Shown: one piece after another, positions 13,258-20,385 of the stretch
Layout of the letters: each line of letters opens with the position of its first letter
Numbering within the stretch: the first letter of the stretch is position 1
NCBI GenBank assembly: GCA_910588455.1
Contig: CAJUPG010000032.1
Location: 1 to 20,385, forward strand
DNA from: an uncultured Oscillospiraceae bacterium
GTDB taxonomy: Bacteria; Bacillota; Clostridia; Oscillospirales; Oscillospiraceae
Direction: 5' to 3'
Length of the DNA stretch: 20,385 nucleotides
Made by a program: the position numbers and the translations under genes
The notes under the pieces: model-generated
What the model was told of the DNA's origin: nothing
Seen by the model: only the letters and a program-made list of their open reading frames with translations
Databases searched by the model: none

Positions 13258-14081
13258 TCTCCCGCCAGCGGGCCATTCAGCTGGTTTCTGCCGCCCTGTT
13301 CAACGGATATGCCGCCGGGTTTCAGAAGGGCCGGATTTTTACCGGAGGCAGCAAGGCCGTCTGTGTTCCGGTTTTGAACTGCTACTCCTGCCCCGGCGCA
13401 CTGGGCGCGTGTCCCATCGGGGCGCTGCAAACGGCCCTGGGCACAAAGCGGCACTTCCCGTTTTATGTACTGGGTACGCTGATGCTGTTCGGCGTGCTAC
13501 TGGGCCGAGCCGTGTGCGGCCTGCTCTGTCCCTTCGGACTGGTGCAGGACTTGCTGCACAAGCTTCCTGTTCCCAAGCTGCGTGTCCCAAGGAAGCTTGA
13601 CCGGCCCGCCCGGTATCTCAAATATGTGGTGCTGGCCGTGCTGGTGGTTCTGCTTCCCGCCCTGGCGGTGACGGAGGCCGGCATTGCGTCCCCCTACTTC
13701 TGCCAGTATCTCTGCCCCGCTGGAACGCTGGGGGGCGGGATTCCCCTTCTGCTGGCCGACCCCATGCTGCGGCAGGTGGCCGGGGCGCTGTTCCGCTGGA
13801 AGGTCGTTATTTTGGTTGTGATTTTGGCGGCCTCCGTTGGGATCTGCCGGCCCTTCTGCAAGTACCTCTGTCCGCTGGGAGCGTTCTATTCCGTGTTTAA
13901 CCGCTTCAGCTTCTATCAAATGGACCTGGACAAGAGCAAATGCGTGGACTGCAAGCAGTGCGAGAAAACCTGCCCCATGAATGTGCGGGTCCTCCAAAAT
14001 ATCAATGGCCTGGAGTGCATTCGCTGCGGGGCCTGCAAAACGGTATGTCCCACCGGCGCTATTTCATCCGCGCTCAAGTAA
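13230..14081 (+). CDS. Membrane-bound 4Fe-4S polyferredoxin (NapH/CcoG-like)
   Basis: A 283-residue protein with about four membrane segments (about 77-100, 131-150, 155-178, 191-206). A Cys-rich first part contains VPVLNCYSCPGALGACPIGA (47-66). Further CxxxCP pairs occur at 96/100 and around 158-162, and CxxxCxxxCP at 206-214. The C-terminus carries two classical 4Fe-4S ferredoxin motifs: Cys238/241/244/248 and Cys263/266/269/273. This is the layout of NapH/CcoG/RnfB-like electron carriers. ATG 13230 follows AAGGCGGTGAG; ATG 13242 is an alternative start. Cytosolic clusters could pass electrons through the membrane to the CLEC protein and the TlpA-like lipoprotein. The gene ends two bases before a strong terminator. 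Confidence 0.88.
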   Translation: MPGMHRNRIISRQRAIQLVSAALFNGYAAGFQKGRIFTGGSKAVCVPVLNCYSCPGALGACPIGALQTALGTKRHFPFYVLGTLMLFGVLLGRAVCGLLCPFGLVQDLLHKLPVPKLRVPRKLDRPARYLKYVVLAVLVVLLPALAVTEAGIASPYFCQYLCPAGTLGGGIPLLLADPMLRQVAGALFRWKVVILVVILAASVGICRPFCKYLCPLGAFYSVFNRFSFYQMDLDKSKCVDCKQCEKTCPMNVRVLQNINGLECIRCGACKTVCPTGAISSALK

Positions 14082-14082
14082 G

Positions 14083-14122
14083 AAAAAGCCAGGCAAGGCG
14101 TTTTCGCCTTGCCTGGCTTTTT
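14083..14122. terminator. Perfect bidirectional intrinsic terminator
   Basis: AAAAAGCCAGGCAAGGCG (14083-14100) pairs fully with 14105-14122 across a TTTT loop: 18 bp without mismatch, GC-rich in the centre, with A-run and T-run flanks, so it works on both strands. It lies between the convergent polyferredoxin gene and ftsZ and serves both. Confidence 0.95.
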
Positions 14123-14142
14123 GCTTGCAAGAAGATAAGAAT

Positions 14143-15306
14143 TTACCGCTTTTTGCTGAAAATCCGCTCCAGCAAATCCCAGTCGTCGTCCACCAGGGGG
14201 GGCTTTTCCGGTTCCGGCGCGGGGGCGGGAGCCGGGGGGGCCTCCGGCTGGGGCTGGGCGGGGACCGCCGCAGGGGCGGGAGGCTCCGGCGGGGCTTCGT
14301 TTACCTTGGCCCCGGCGGCCGTGAAGGGCTGATTGGGCATGGAGGGGACGGTCTCGTCAAAGCCGGTGGCAATCACGGTGACCCGCAGCTCGTCCTCCAG
14401 ATTTTCGTCGAAGGTGGCGCCAAAGATAATGTTGGCCTCCGGGTGGGCGGCCTGCTGCACCAGGTCGGCGGCGGTCTCCACCTCCTCCAGACCGATGTCC
14501 AGAGAGCCGGTGACATTGATGAGCACGCCCTTGGCCCCATTGATGGAGGTCTCCAGCAGGGGGCTGGAAACGGCCATTTTGGCGGCCTCTTCGGCCTTGT
14601 TCTTGCCGGCGGCCCGGCCCACGCCCATGTGAGCCCGGCCCGCGTCCTTCATGACGGCGGATACGTCGGCAAAGTCCAGGTTGATGAAGCCGGTCTGCTT
14701 AATCAAATCGGAGATGGACTGCACCGCCTGCTGCAAAACGTCGTCGGCGATCTCAAAGGCGTTGAGCATGGTAATCTTCTGATCGGTGGCCAGCTTCAGC
14801 CGCTCGTTGGGAATGATAACCAGGGAGTCCACCTTGCCCCGCAGCTCGGAGATTCCCCCCTCAGCCTGGCGCATCCGGCGCATCCCCTCAAAGCGGAAGG
14901 GCTTCGTCACCACGCCGACGGTCAAAACCCCCAGCTCCTTGGCAATGTCGGCCACAATGGGGGCCGCGCCGGTGCCGGTGCCGCCGCCCATGCCGGCGGT
15001 GATGAACACCATGTCCGCGTCCTCCAGGGCCTTGGAGATCTGGGCCCGGTTCTCCTCAGCGGACTTGCGGCCCACCTCCGGGTCGGAGCCGGCCCCCTGT
15101 CCGTTGGTCAGTTTTTCGCCAATCTGTATTTTATAAGTAGCGCTGGATATGGCCAAGGCCTGCTTGTCCGTATTCACCGCGATAAAATCCACGCCCTTGG
15201 TCCCCGTCTTTACCATCCGGTTGACCACGTTGTTGCCGCCGCCGCCTACACCGATTACTTTGATGGTGACGACGCTGTCGGACCCCATATCCAATCCAAA
15301 GGCCAT
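14143..15306 (-). CDS. ftsZ: Cell division GTPase FtsZ
   Basis: A 387-residue FtsZ, which polymerises at mid-cell as the Z-ring. The N-terminal GTPase domain has IKVIGVGGGGNNVVNRM, the tubulin signature GGGTGTG at 107-113, and the T7 synergy loop NLDFADV at 209-215. The C-terminal linker (336-370) is almost only Pro, Ala and Glu. The tail ends DDWDLLERIFSKKR, a basic, hydrophobic FtsZ tail that differs from the common DIPxFL form. The start at 15306 is set by AGGAGG at 15313-15318; a longer frame to 15411 would cross the promoter. It is the last gene of the dcw cluster and has its own promoter. ftsA, its usual neighbour and membrane anchor, is not in the cluster. Confidence 0.98.
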   Translation of the reverse strand: MAFGLDMGSDSVVTIKVIGVGGGGNNVVNRMVKTGTKGVDFIAVNTDKQALAISSATYKIQIGEKLTNGQGAGSDPEVGRKSAEENRAQISKALEDADMVFITAGMGGGTGTGAAPIVADIAKELGVLTVGVVTKPFRFEGMRRMRQAEGGISELRGKVDSLVIIPNERLKLATDQKITMLNAFEIADDVLQQAVQSISDLIKQTGFINLDFADVSAVMKDAGRAHMGVGRAAGKNKAEEAAKMAVSSPLLETSINGAKGVLINVTGSLDIGLEEVETAADLVQQAAHPEANIIFGATFDENLEDELRVTVIATGFDETVPSMPNQPFTAAGAKVNEAPPEPPAPAAVPAQPQPEAPPAPAPAPEPEKPPLVDDDWDLLERIFSKKR

Positions 15307-15360
15307 TACTGTTCCTCCTATGTCAATCCCTGCGGGCTGCAAATATCCCGTGCTCGTACT

Positions 15361-15389
15361 ATTGTATCCTGCTTTCCCTTGATGGTCAA
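15361..15389 (-). promoter_or_regulatory. Strong sigmaA promoter of ftsZ
   Basis: On the minus strand TTGACC (15389-15384) is followed after exactly 17 bp by TACAAT (15366-15361). Five of six bases match consensus in each box and the spacing is ideal. Transcription should begin near 15354, about 48 bases before the ftsZ ATG. It lies in the 134-bp gap between ftsQ and ftsZ and lets ftsZ be expressed apart from the upstream cell-wall genes. Confidence 0.8.
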
Positions 15390-15440
15390 GAGAAAATCGT
15401 CTAATTGGCAAACTTTTTATTGCGCTTCTGGTAAGATTTC

Positions 15441-16190
15441 CTAATCCGGCTGGAAAACCACGTCATAATCCCGCTGGGTCAGGTCCATGACGCCGGTTTC
15501 ATATTCCTCCCGGTAAGAAATCGCCGCCTCCAGGGCCCGGAGCTTGTGGGAATAGTCGGCGCCATAGGGCAGCTTTACCCGAAAACGCTGGGCAAAGGTC
15601 ATCTCCATCCAGCCGTCCCGGGTCACGTCCAGGGTCTCCGCCTGCTCCAGCAGCTCCCGCTGCTCCAGGGCCTGGAGCAGGCTCAAAACGCTCTCCCGCT
15701 TGAAGGACAGCTCCTCAGCGGTGACCAGAGGCGTACCCGCGGCGGGAGCCAGGGGGGGCAGGCCGGTGACCGTGAGAACGGTCTCGTCCTTGGCGGGCTC
15801 CAGGAGCTTGCCGCTGGCGTTAATCAGCCAGCCCTCTTCCCCCTCCAGCCGGGCCGCCGCTGCCGACTCGGTGACCGTAATGGCTACCGTGTTGGGCAGG
15901 CGGCGCAGGACCTGGACCGCCTGAACGTAGGGCAGGCGGCGGCGGATATTTTGGGAAACCTGGCTTTTACTTACGCTGAAGAGGTTGTCGCCCAGGTCAA
16001 TTCCGGTGGCGTTGATAATGGCCTGCTGGCTGTAGCGGTTGTTGCCGGTGACCACGATATGCTCCACCTGGAAAAAAACCGTGGCCCCCAGCACAAGCGC
16101 CACCGCCATCGCCAGCAAAAAGAGCAGTTTGAACACAGGGGCAAAGCGCCCCTGCCGCCGTCGTTTTCGGTTGCTTCGTATGGATGGCAT
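15441..16190 (-). CDS. ftsQ: Cell division protein FtsQ/DivIB
   Basis: A 249-residue bitopic membrane protein. A very basic cytosolic N-terminus (SNRKRRRQGR) is followed by one membrane segment at about 20-42. The extracytoplasmic part begins with a POTRA-like domain: VEHIVVTGNNRYSQQAIINA, LGDNLFSVSKSQ, then RRRLPYVQAVQVLRRLPNTV and ITVTES. This is the FtsQ/DivIB pattern; the protein links late divisome proteins (FtsL/FtsB) to septal wall synthesis. AGGAG at 16200-16204 precedes the ATG. It lies between murA and ftsZ, its normal place when ftsA is absent. The C-terminus is less conserved, so the choice between the names FtsQ and DivIB is a matter of convention. Confidence 0.92.
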   Translation of the reverse strand: MPSIRSNRKRRRQGRFAPVFKLLFLLAMAVALVLGATVFFQVEHIVVTGNNRYSQQAIINATGIDLGDNLFSVSKSQVSQNIRRRLPYVQAVQVLRRLPNTVAITVTESAAAARLEGEEGWLINASGKLLEPAKDETVLTVTGLPPLAPAAGTPLVTAEELSFKRESVLSLLQALEQRELLEQAETLDVTRDGWMEMTFAQRFRVKLPYGADYSHKLRALEAAISYREEYETGVMDLTQRDYDVVFQPD

Positions 16191-16219
16191 ATTTTGAAAC
16201 TCCTAGAGTAGAACTGATT

Positions 16220-17473
16220 TTACAGGGTCTGGATTCGGGCCCCCAGACTGCTCAGCGTATCGCCAAAGCTGTCGTAGCCCCGCTCCAGATGGGCCAGACC
16301 GGACACCCGGCTTACCCCTTTCGCCCCCAGGGCGGCCACAACAAGCGCCGCGGCGCCCCGCAGGTCGGTGCCGTGCACGTCGGCCCCGTGGAGCCGGCCC
16401 GCGCCAGTGACCACCGCCACCCGGCCGTCGGTCTGGATTCGGGCCCCCATCCGCCGCAGCTCGTCAACGTGATGGTAGCGGCTGTCGAATATATTCTCCA
16501 CAAACATGGTGCTGCCCTCGCCGCCGGCCAGAGCGGCCATAAGAACGGCCTGAGCGTCGGTGGGGAAGCCGGGGTAGGGGGCGGTACGGACGGGGCGGAC
16601 ACCGTGGAGCTGGCCGCTGCTGTGCAGGGTGATTTGGCCTTTCTCCTGGGTAATCCGGCAGCCGGCCTCCTCCAGAACGGCCAGCACACAGGCCAGGTGC
16701 TCCGGTTCCAGACCAGTCAGCTCGATGCTGCCGCCCGCGGCGGCAGCCGCGCACAAATAGGTGGCTCCGGCCATCCGGTCGCCGATGACGGTGTGCTCCA
16801 CCCGGTCCTGAGATACGCCCCCCTGAATACAAATGCGGGAGGTGCCCGCGCCGGTGATATGTACCCCGGTTTTCCGCAAAAAGTCCTGTAGATCAACAAT
16901 TTCCGGTTCCCGGGCCGCACCGGTGATCACCGTCTTTCCCTGACAGCCGCAGGCGGCCAGCATGGCATTTTCCGTGGCCCCCACGCTGGGGATGGACAGA
17001 CAGATTTCACGGCCCTGGAGGGGGCGGCAGCCCATGCAGTGGAGCAGACCGTGCTCCTCGGCAATCTCCGCCCCCAGGGCCCGCAGGGCGGACAGGTGCA
17101 GGTCGATGGGCCGGGGGCCCAGCTCGCAGCCCCCGGGGTAGCACAGCTGTGCCGCCCCCAGGCGGGCCAGCAGGGACCCCAGAAAGACCACGGAGCCCCG
17201 CATTTCCCGTACTAACCGGTCGGGGATGTCCCAGCGGGTGAGGTGAGAGGCGTTGATCCGGACAGTGGTTCCATCCCGGAGCACCTGGCAGCCCAGAAGG
17301 CGCAGGATGTCTAGGGTGTTGTCCACGTCGGACAAATGGGGGCAGTTGTGGATGACGCTCTCGCCGGGGATCAGAATGGCGGCGGCCAGAATGGGCAGGA
17401 CGCTGTTTTTGGAGCCTTGGACAGCCAGCCGGCCCTCCAGAGGCCGTCCGCCGGTAATTTCATAAAAACTCAT
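16220..17473 (-). CDS. murA: UDP-N-acetylglucosamine 1-carboxyvinyltransferase MurA
   Basis: A 417-residue MurA, the first committed step of peptidoglycan synthesis (enolpyruvyl transfer from PEP to UDP-GlcNAc). Lys22 and Asn23 lie in VQGSKNSVLPILAAA. The catalytic loop reads LCYPGGCELGPRPIDLH with Cys116 as the reactive (fosfomycin-targeted) Cys, so intrinsic resistance by Cys-to-Asp exchange is not present. PGFPTDAQAVLMA and the FVENIFDSRYHHVDELRRMGA block mark the C-terminal half. ATG 17473 follows GGAGGG with a 7-base spacer; the TTG at 17488 lies in the Shine-Dalgarno itself and is rejected. Firmicutes often have a second MurA elsewhere. A hairpin covers the ribosome binding site (see 17475-17510). 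Confidence 0.97.
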   Translation of the reverse strand: MSFYEITGGRPLEGRLAVQGSKNSVLPILAAAILIPGESVIHNCPHLSDVDNTLDILRLLGCQVLRDGTTVRINASHLTRWDIPDRLVREMRGSVVFLGSLLARLGAAQLCYPGGCELGPRPIDLHLSALRALGAEIAEEHGLLHCMGCRPLQGREICLSIPSVGATENAMLAACGCQGKTVITGAAREPEIVDLQDFLRKTGVHITGAGTSRICIQGGVSQDRVEHTVIGDRMAGATYLCAAAAAGGSIELTGLEPEHLACVLAVLEEAGCRITQEKGQITLHSSGQLHGVRPVRTAPYPGFPTDAQAVLMAALAGGEGSTMFVENIFDSRYHHVDELRRMGARIQTDGRVAVVTGAGRLHGADVHGTDLRGAAALVVAALGAKGVSRVSGLAHLERGYDSFGDTLSSLGARIQTL

Positions 17474-17474
17474 G

Positions 17475-17510
17475 GGATAGCCCTCCAAATTTTCGGGATT
17501 TGGGCTATCC
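17475..17510 (-). promoter_or_regulatory. Hairpin over the murA ribosome binding site
   Basis: In the minus-strand transcript GGATAGCCC (17510-17502) pairs perfectly with GGGCTATCC (17483-17475), which ends one base before the murA ATG. Four more pairs (AAAT with ATTT) can form inside, with GGA left as a bulge. The Shine-Dalgarno GGAGGG is thus half bulge and half stem, so the fold would limit ribosome access. No ligand-binding domain is seen. Confidence 0.5.
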
Positions 17511-17545
17511 TATGCGAAAGGCGGGTGTTTGGTCCGTGGAGAAGA

Positions 17546-18661
17546 TTACAGCAGCCCCATCAGCGCCTGATAAATCTTTTCTCCCGCGTCCGGCTGGGCC
17601 ACGGCGTTGAGGCTTTGGGCCATCTTTTCCCGGCGTGCCGGATCGTCAATCAGCTTCATGGCGGCGCTGTAGAGGGCGTTGCCCTGGCAGTCCCCCTCCA
17701 GCAGCACCGCCGCGCCCCCCTGGCTCTCCAGAAGCCGGGCGTTTTTCTCCTGGTGGTTGGCGGTGACATTGGGGGAGGGGACCAGAATAGAGGGTTTTCC
17801 GAGGGCAGTAAGCTCCGAGATGGTGGAGGCCCCCGCCCGGCACAGCACCAGGTCCGCCGCCGCCATCACCAGGGGCATATCGTAGATATACTCCCGGACC
17901 TCCACGCCGTTTTGGTTCAGCTTCAGCCCCCGGCGCAGCAGATCCTCCTTCATCCAGCCAAAATCCCGGCCCGCCCCGTGGATGTGGCGGCAGGGGGCCC
18001 CTTCCTTGTGCTCCCGGGCAATGAAGTCCGCCATACGGCGGTTCATGACCTCCGCCCCCAGGGAGCCCCAGTAGGACAAAATCAGGGGCCGGCTGTCGTC
18101 AAAGCCCAGTTTTTTCCGGGCCTCCTGGCGGGTGTACTGAAAGAAATCGCCCCGGACCGGGGTGCCGGTGACAATCACCCGCTCGGGGTGCTTGTAGTGG
18201 GTCCGGCTCTCCTCAAAGCCCACCATGACCAGATTGGTCACGTTGGAGAGCATTTTAGTGGTCAGCCCCGGAACCGCGTTGGACTCGTGGACGGCGGTGG
18301 GGATGCCCCGTTTGGCGGCCTGCTTTACCACCGGATAGGAGGCGTAGCCCCCGGTGCCCACCACCAGATCCGGCTGAAAGCGGTCCAGAATATGCTTGGC
18401 CTGGGCCCTGGAGCGCTGCATATTCAATAAGGTTTTGGCGTTGTGGACGATGCCGGCGGGGGAGAGGGAGCGCTGGAGATTGGTGATGGTCACCGTCTGG
18501 ATGGGGTAGCCCTCCTTGGGGACCAATCGGGTTTCCATTCCTCCGTCGGCCCCCACGAAGAGGACCTGGCAGCCGCGGCTGCGCTCCTGGAAGATCCGGG
18601 CCAGGGCCACCGCTGGATTGACGTGTCCGGCGGTGCCGCCGCAGGTAAAAAGTACATTCAT
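17546..18661 (-). CDS. murG: UDP-GlcNAc:lipid I transferase MurG
   Basis: A 371-residue GT-B glycosyltransferase that turns lipid I into lipid II at the inner face of the membrane. The N-terminal loop reads CGGTAGHVNPAVALA (the usual form is GGTGGHI). VVGTGGYASYPV and VHESNAVPGLTTKML are MurG hallmarks. In the donor-binding half, LSYWGSLGAEVMN replaces the common GGSQGA-type loop, and CRAGASTISELTALGKPSILVPSP is the UDP-GlcNAc site. ATG 18661 follows GAGGTG; the longer frame to 18685 overlaps the ftsW end and lacks a ribosome binding site. It lies 16 bases behind ftsW. The unusual loop appears to be a Clostridia form and not a defect. Confidence 0.96.
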   Translation of the reverse strand: MNVLFTCGGTAGHVNPAVALARIFQERSRGCQVLFVGADGGMETRLVPKEGYPIQTVTITNLQRSLSPAGIVHNAKTLLNMQRSRAQAKHILDRFQPDLVVGTGGYASYPVVKQAAKRGIPTAVHESNAVPGLTTKMLSNVTNLVMVGFEESRTHYKHPERVIVTGTPVRGDFFQYTRQEARKKLGFDDSRPLILSYWGSLGAEVMNRRMADFIAREHKEGAPCRHIHGAGRDFGWMKEDLLRRGLKLNQNGVEVREYIYDMPLVMAAADLVLCRAGASTISELTALGKPSILVPSPNVTANHQEKNARLLESQGGAAVLLEGDCQGNALYSAAMKLIDDPARREKMAQSLNAVAQPDAGEKIYQALMGLL

Positions 18662-18677
18662 GGGAAACACCTCATGC

Positions 18678-19877
18678 CTAATCATTTTTGGGGGCGGGAA
18701 TTTGCCGGGAAACGCTTAATACAATGCCCATCTCCCCCAGATGTATCATCAGTGCAGTACCGCCCGAGCTGAAGAAGGGGAGGGGGATACCCGTGTTGGG
18801 AATCAGGTTGGTGACCACGCCGATGTTCAAAAACACCTGGGCCGCCAGCAGAGTTATGATACCCACAACCGTAAGGGTCCCAAACTTATCCCGGGCGTGC
18901 AGGGCCAGCCAGTAGCCCCGCAGGATCAGCAGGGCGAAGAGGATCAGTACAAACACGCCCCCCACGAACCCCAGCTCCTCCACCACGATGGAGAACACGA
19001 AGTCGTTTTCCGGCTCCGGAAGATAATCGTGTTTTTGGATGCTTTTGCCCAGCCCCAGGCCGAACAGGCCGCCGGAGGCGATGGCCAGCAGGCTCTGGAT
19101 GGTCTGGTAGCCGTCGTTCAGGGGGTCGATCCAGGGGTCCTTCCACAGATTGATGCGGGCGGTCATATAGTCCGTGTTGGTGATGATGAACCACAGCCCC
19201 GCGGCCATTAGACCGCCCCCCAGCAGGAACCACTTGATGGGGATGCCTCCCACAAACAGCACAGCGGCGGCCCCGATGATAATCAAAATGGTGCCCGACA
19301 TATGGGGCTCAAAGACCACAGGGATTAGAACAGCCAGCAGCACCGCCCCGTAGGGGACCAGCTCCATGATGCCCAGGTCCTGGAGCCAGTTGAGAAAGGT
19401 GCCCGTATAGGTCCGGCGGGAGTAGCGCTTCAGTGGCTCCGGGTCCCGGGAGAGCCGGGCGGCAAAGTAGAGGATCACGGCCACCTTGGCCACCTCCGAA
19501 GGCTGAAAGGTCAAGGGGCCCAGGTTCAGCCACCGGCGGGCGTCGTAGTTGCTGCGCCCCAGGGGGGTGAACACCAGCAGCAGCAGGATCTCCGATACAA
19601 AAATCGCCATGGGAGCCAGAGGCTTGAAATACCGGTAATTCATCTTGGAGATGATGTACATGGCAACCACACCCAGGGCGACGAACAAGATTTGCCGGCG
19701 GGCGTAGTAGAAGGGATCGGCTTTGACGCTGTAGAGGGCGCTGGCGTAGGAGGCGGAGAACATCATAATAAAGCCCACGCCGGTGAGCAGAAGCACCAGC
19801 ATAAAAAAGGGCAGGTCCAGCGGTCCACGGGCCAGCTGTTCGTCAATGGTGAGATCCCGGCGGGGTTTGCGGGCCAT
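18678..19877 (-). CDS. ftsW: SEDS-family peptidoglycan polymerase FtsW (SpoVE-like)
   Basis: A 399-residue SEDS protein with about ten membrane segments, which polymerises lipid II into glycan strands with a partner class B PBP. Diagnostic blocks are FIMMFSASYASAL in the first segment, RRWLNLGPLTFQPSEVAKVA (the SEDS signature), PHMSGTILIII, the large outer loop with GYQTIQSLLAIASGGLFG and ENDFVFSIVVEELGFVGG, and the final NTGIPLPFFSSGGTALM. AAAGGAG precedes the ATG. It lies directly behind mraY with only 31 bases between, so the murD gene commonly found between them is missing. FtsW and SpoVE cannot be told apart by sequence alone; the location favours FtsW. Confidence 0.95.
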   Translation of the reverse strand: MARKPRRDLTIDEQLARGPLDLPFFMLVLLLTGVGFIMMFSASYASALYSVKADPFYYARRQILFVALGVVAMYIISKMNYRYFKPLAPMAIFVSEILLLLVFTPLGRSNYDARRWLNLGPLTFQPSEVAKVAVILYFAARLSRDPEPLKRYSRRTYTGTFLNWLQDLGIMELVPYGAVLLAVLIPVVFEPHMSGTILIIIGAAAVLFVGGIPIKWFLLGGGLMAAGLWFIITNTDYMTARINLWKDPWIDPLNDGYQTIQSLLAIASGGLFGLGLGKSIQKHDYLPEPENDFVFSIVVEELGFVGGVFVLILFALLILRGYWLALHARDKFGTLTVVGIITLLAAQVFLNIGVVTNLIPNTGIPLPFFSSGGTALMIHLGEMGIVLSVSRQIPAPKND

Positions 19878-19908
19878 AGGCGTCTCCTTTCATGGGAAAA
19901 TGCGGGGG

Positions 19909-20385
19909 TTACACGGGGTAGCGGTTCATAACCCCCAAGAAGGCCAGGGCACACAGCAGCAGCGTCACCCCGGAGAACACGCAGAAGAGCTTGGTCTCGC
20001 TCCAGCCGCCCATCTCAAAGTGGTGGTGGAGGGGGGCCATGCGGAAAAAGCGTTTGCCGCCGGTTTTCTTGAAGTAGACCACCTGAATGATGTCGGAGAG
20101 GGTCTCGGCCACGTAGACAAAGCCGATGATGGGGATGACCAGGGGCAGGTTCAGGGCAAAGGCCAGTCCGCACACCGCGCCTCCCAGAAACAGAGAGCCC
20201 GTGTCCCCCATAAAGACCTTGGCGGGGTGGAAGTTGTAGATCAAAAAGCCGCACAGCCCTCCGGTGAGGGCGGCGGAGAAGATGGAAATCTCCGCGCGGC
20301 CGCTCCAGGCGGCGATGGCCACGTAGAACAGGGCCACGGGGATGGTCACGCCGGTGGCCAGCCCGTCGATGCCGTCGGTGAGGTT
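19909..20385 (-). CDS. mraY: Phospho-MurNAc-pentapeptide transferase MraY (5' part outside the window)
   Basis: The last 158 residues of MraY; the frame runs open to the window end. The visible part begins with NLTDGIDGLATGVT, the loop carrying catalytic aspartates. It then shows FHPAKVFMGDTGSLFLGG with a further conserved Asp, and FRMAPLHHHFEMGGWSE, the His-rich loop of the family. Several hydrophobic segments lie between. MraY is an integral membrane enzyme that makes lipid I from UDP-MurNAc-pentapeptide and undecaprenyl phosphate, feeding MurG encoded two genes downstream. The GTG at 20349 is an internal codon and not a start. Confidence 0.97.
   Translation of the reverse strand, partial: NLTDGIDGLATGVTIPVALFYVAIAAWSGRAEISIFSAALTGGLCGFLIYNFHPAKVFMGDTGSLFLGGAVCGLAFALNLPLVIPIIGFVYVAETLSDIIQVVYFKKTGGKRFFRMAPLHHHFEMGGWSETKLFCVFSGVTLLLCALAFLGVMNRYPV

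Noticed and set aside
13981..15444. 487-codon plus-strand frame opposite ftsZ
   Set aside because: It crosses the perfect bidirectional terminator and is antisense to ftsZ.
1..20385. CRISPR arrays, tRNA or rRNA genes, prophage or defence genes
   Set aside because: No regularly spaced repeats, no tRNA- or rRNA-like stretch, and all genes fall into metabolism, signalling, redox or cell-wall classes.

Overview
The window looks like the chromosome of a GC-rich member of the Clostridia, most likely the Oscillospiraceae/Flavonifractor-Intestinimonas type. The evidence is high GC, strong AGGAGG ribosome binding sites, Clostridia-style purine and division gene orders, and a TlpA / small CXXC protein / polyferredoxin operon typical of gut anaerobes. 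The lineage is inferred from gene content and sequence style, not from a marker gene.

Region 1 (1-8639, + strand) is a de novo purine operon: purE (3' part), purF, purC, purM, purN, an archaeal-type IMP cyclohydrolase (purO-like), a stand-alone AICAR transformylase (the C-terminal half of a normal PurH) and purD. A CLC-family anion transporter is translationally overlapped with the end of purD. Together these enzymes cover PRPP amination, GAR formation and formylation, AIR synthesis, carboxylation, SAICAR synthesis and the last two steps to IMP. FGAM synthase (purL/S/Q) and purB are not in view. The PurF protein has Gly where the glutaminase nucleophile Cys should be, and the PurH function is split over two unrelated-family proteins.

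Region 2 (8640-12506, + strand) has a well-formed sigmaA-type promoter preceded by a 10-bp-phased direct repeat. It drives a VanR-like response regulator, a large multi-spanning histidine kinase and a YdcF/DUF218 protein. Right behind the last gene lies a 239-bp element with perfect 26-bp terminal inverted repeats. Inside it are two fused scraps of an IS3-family transposase and two strong hairpins. It is a miniature, MITE-like IS3 derivative that no ORF-based annotation would show.

Region 3 (12425-14122, + strand) is a three-gene redox operon: a TlpA-like thioredoxin lipoprotein, a 50-residue membrane protein with a CLEC motif whose start and stop both overlap its neighbours, and a membrane polyferredoxin. 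It ends at a perfect 18-bp-stem terminator shared with the convergent ftsZ.

Region 4 (14143-20385, - strand) is a division and cell-wall (dcw) cluster transcribed mraY (5' truncated by the window end), ftsW, murG, murA, ftsQ/divIB, ftsZ. murD is missing from its usual place between mraY and ftsW, and ftsA is missing before ftsZ. ftsZ has its own strong promoter, and murA has a hairpin over its ribosome binding site.

The strongest leads for something under-described are the Cys-less PurF together with the split PurH, and the miniature IS3-derived element.
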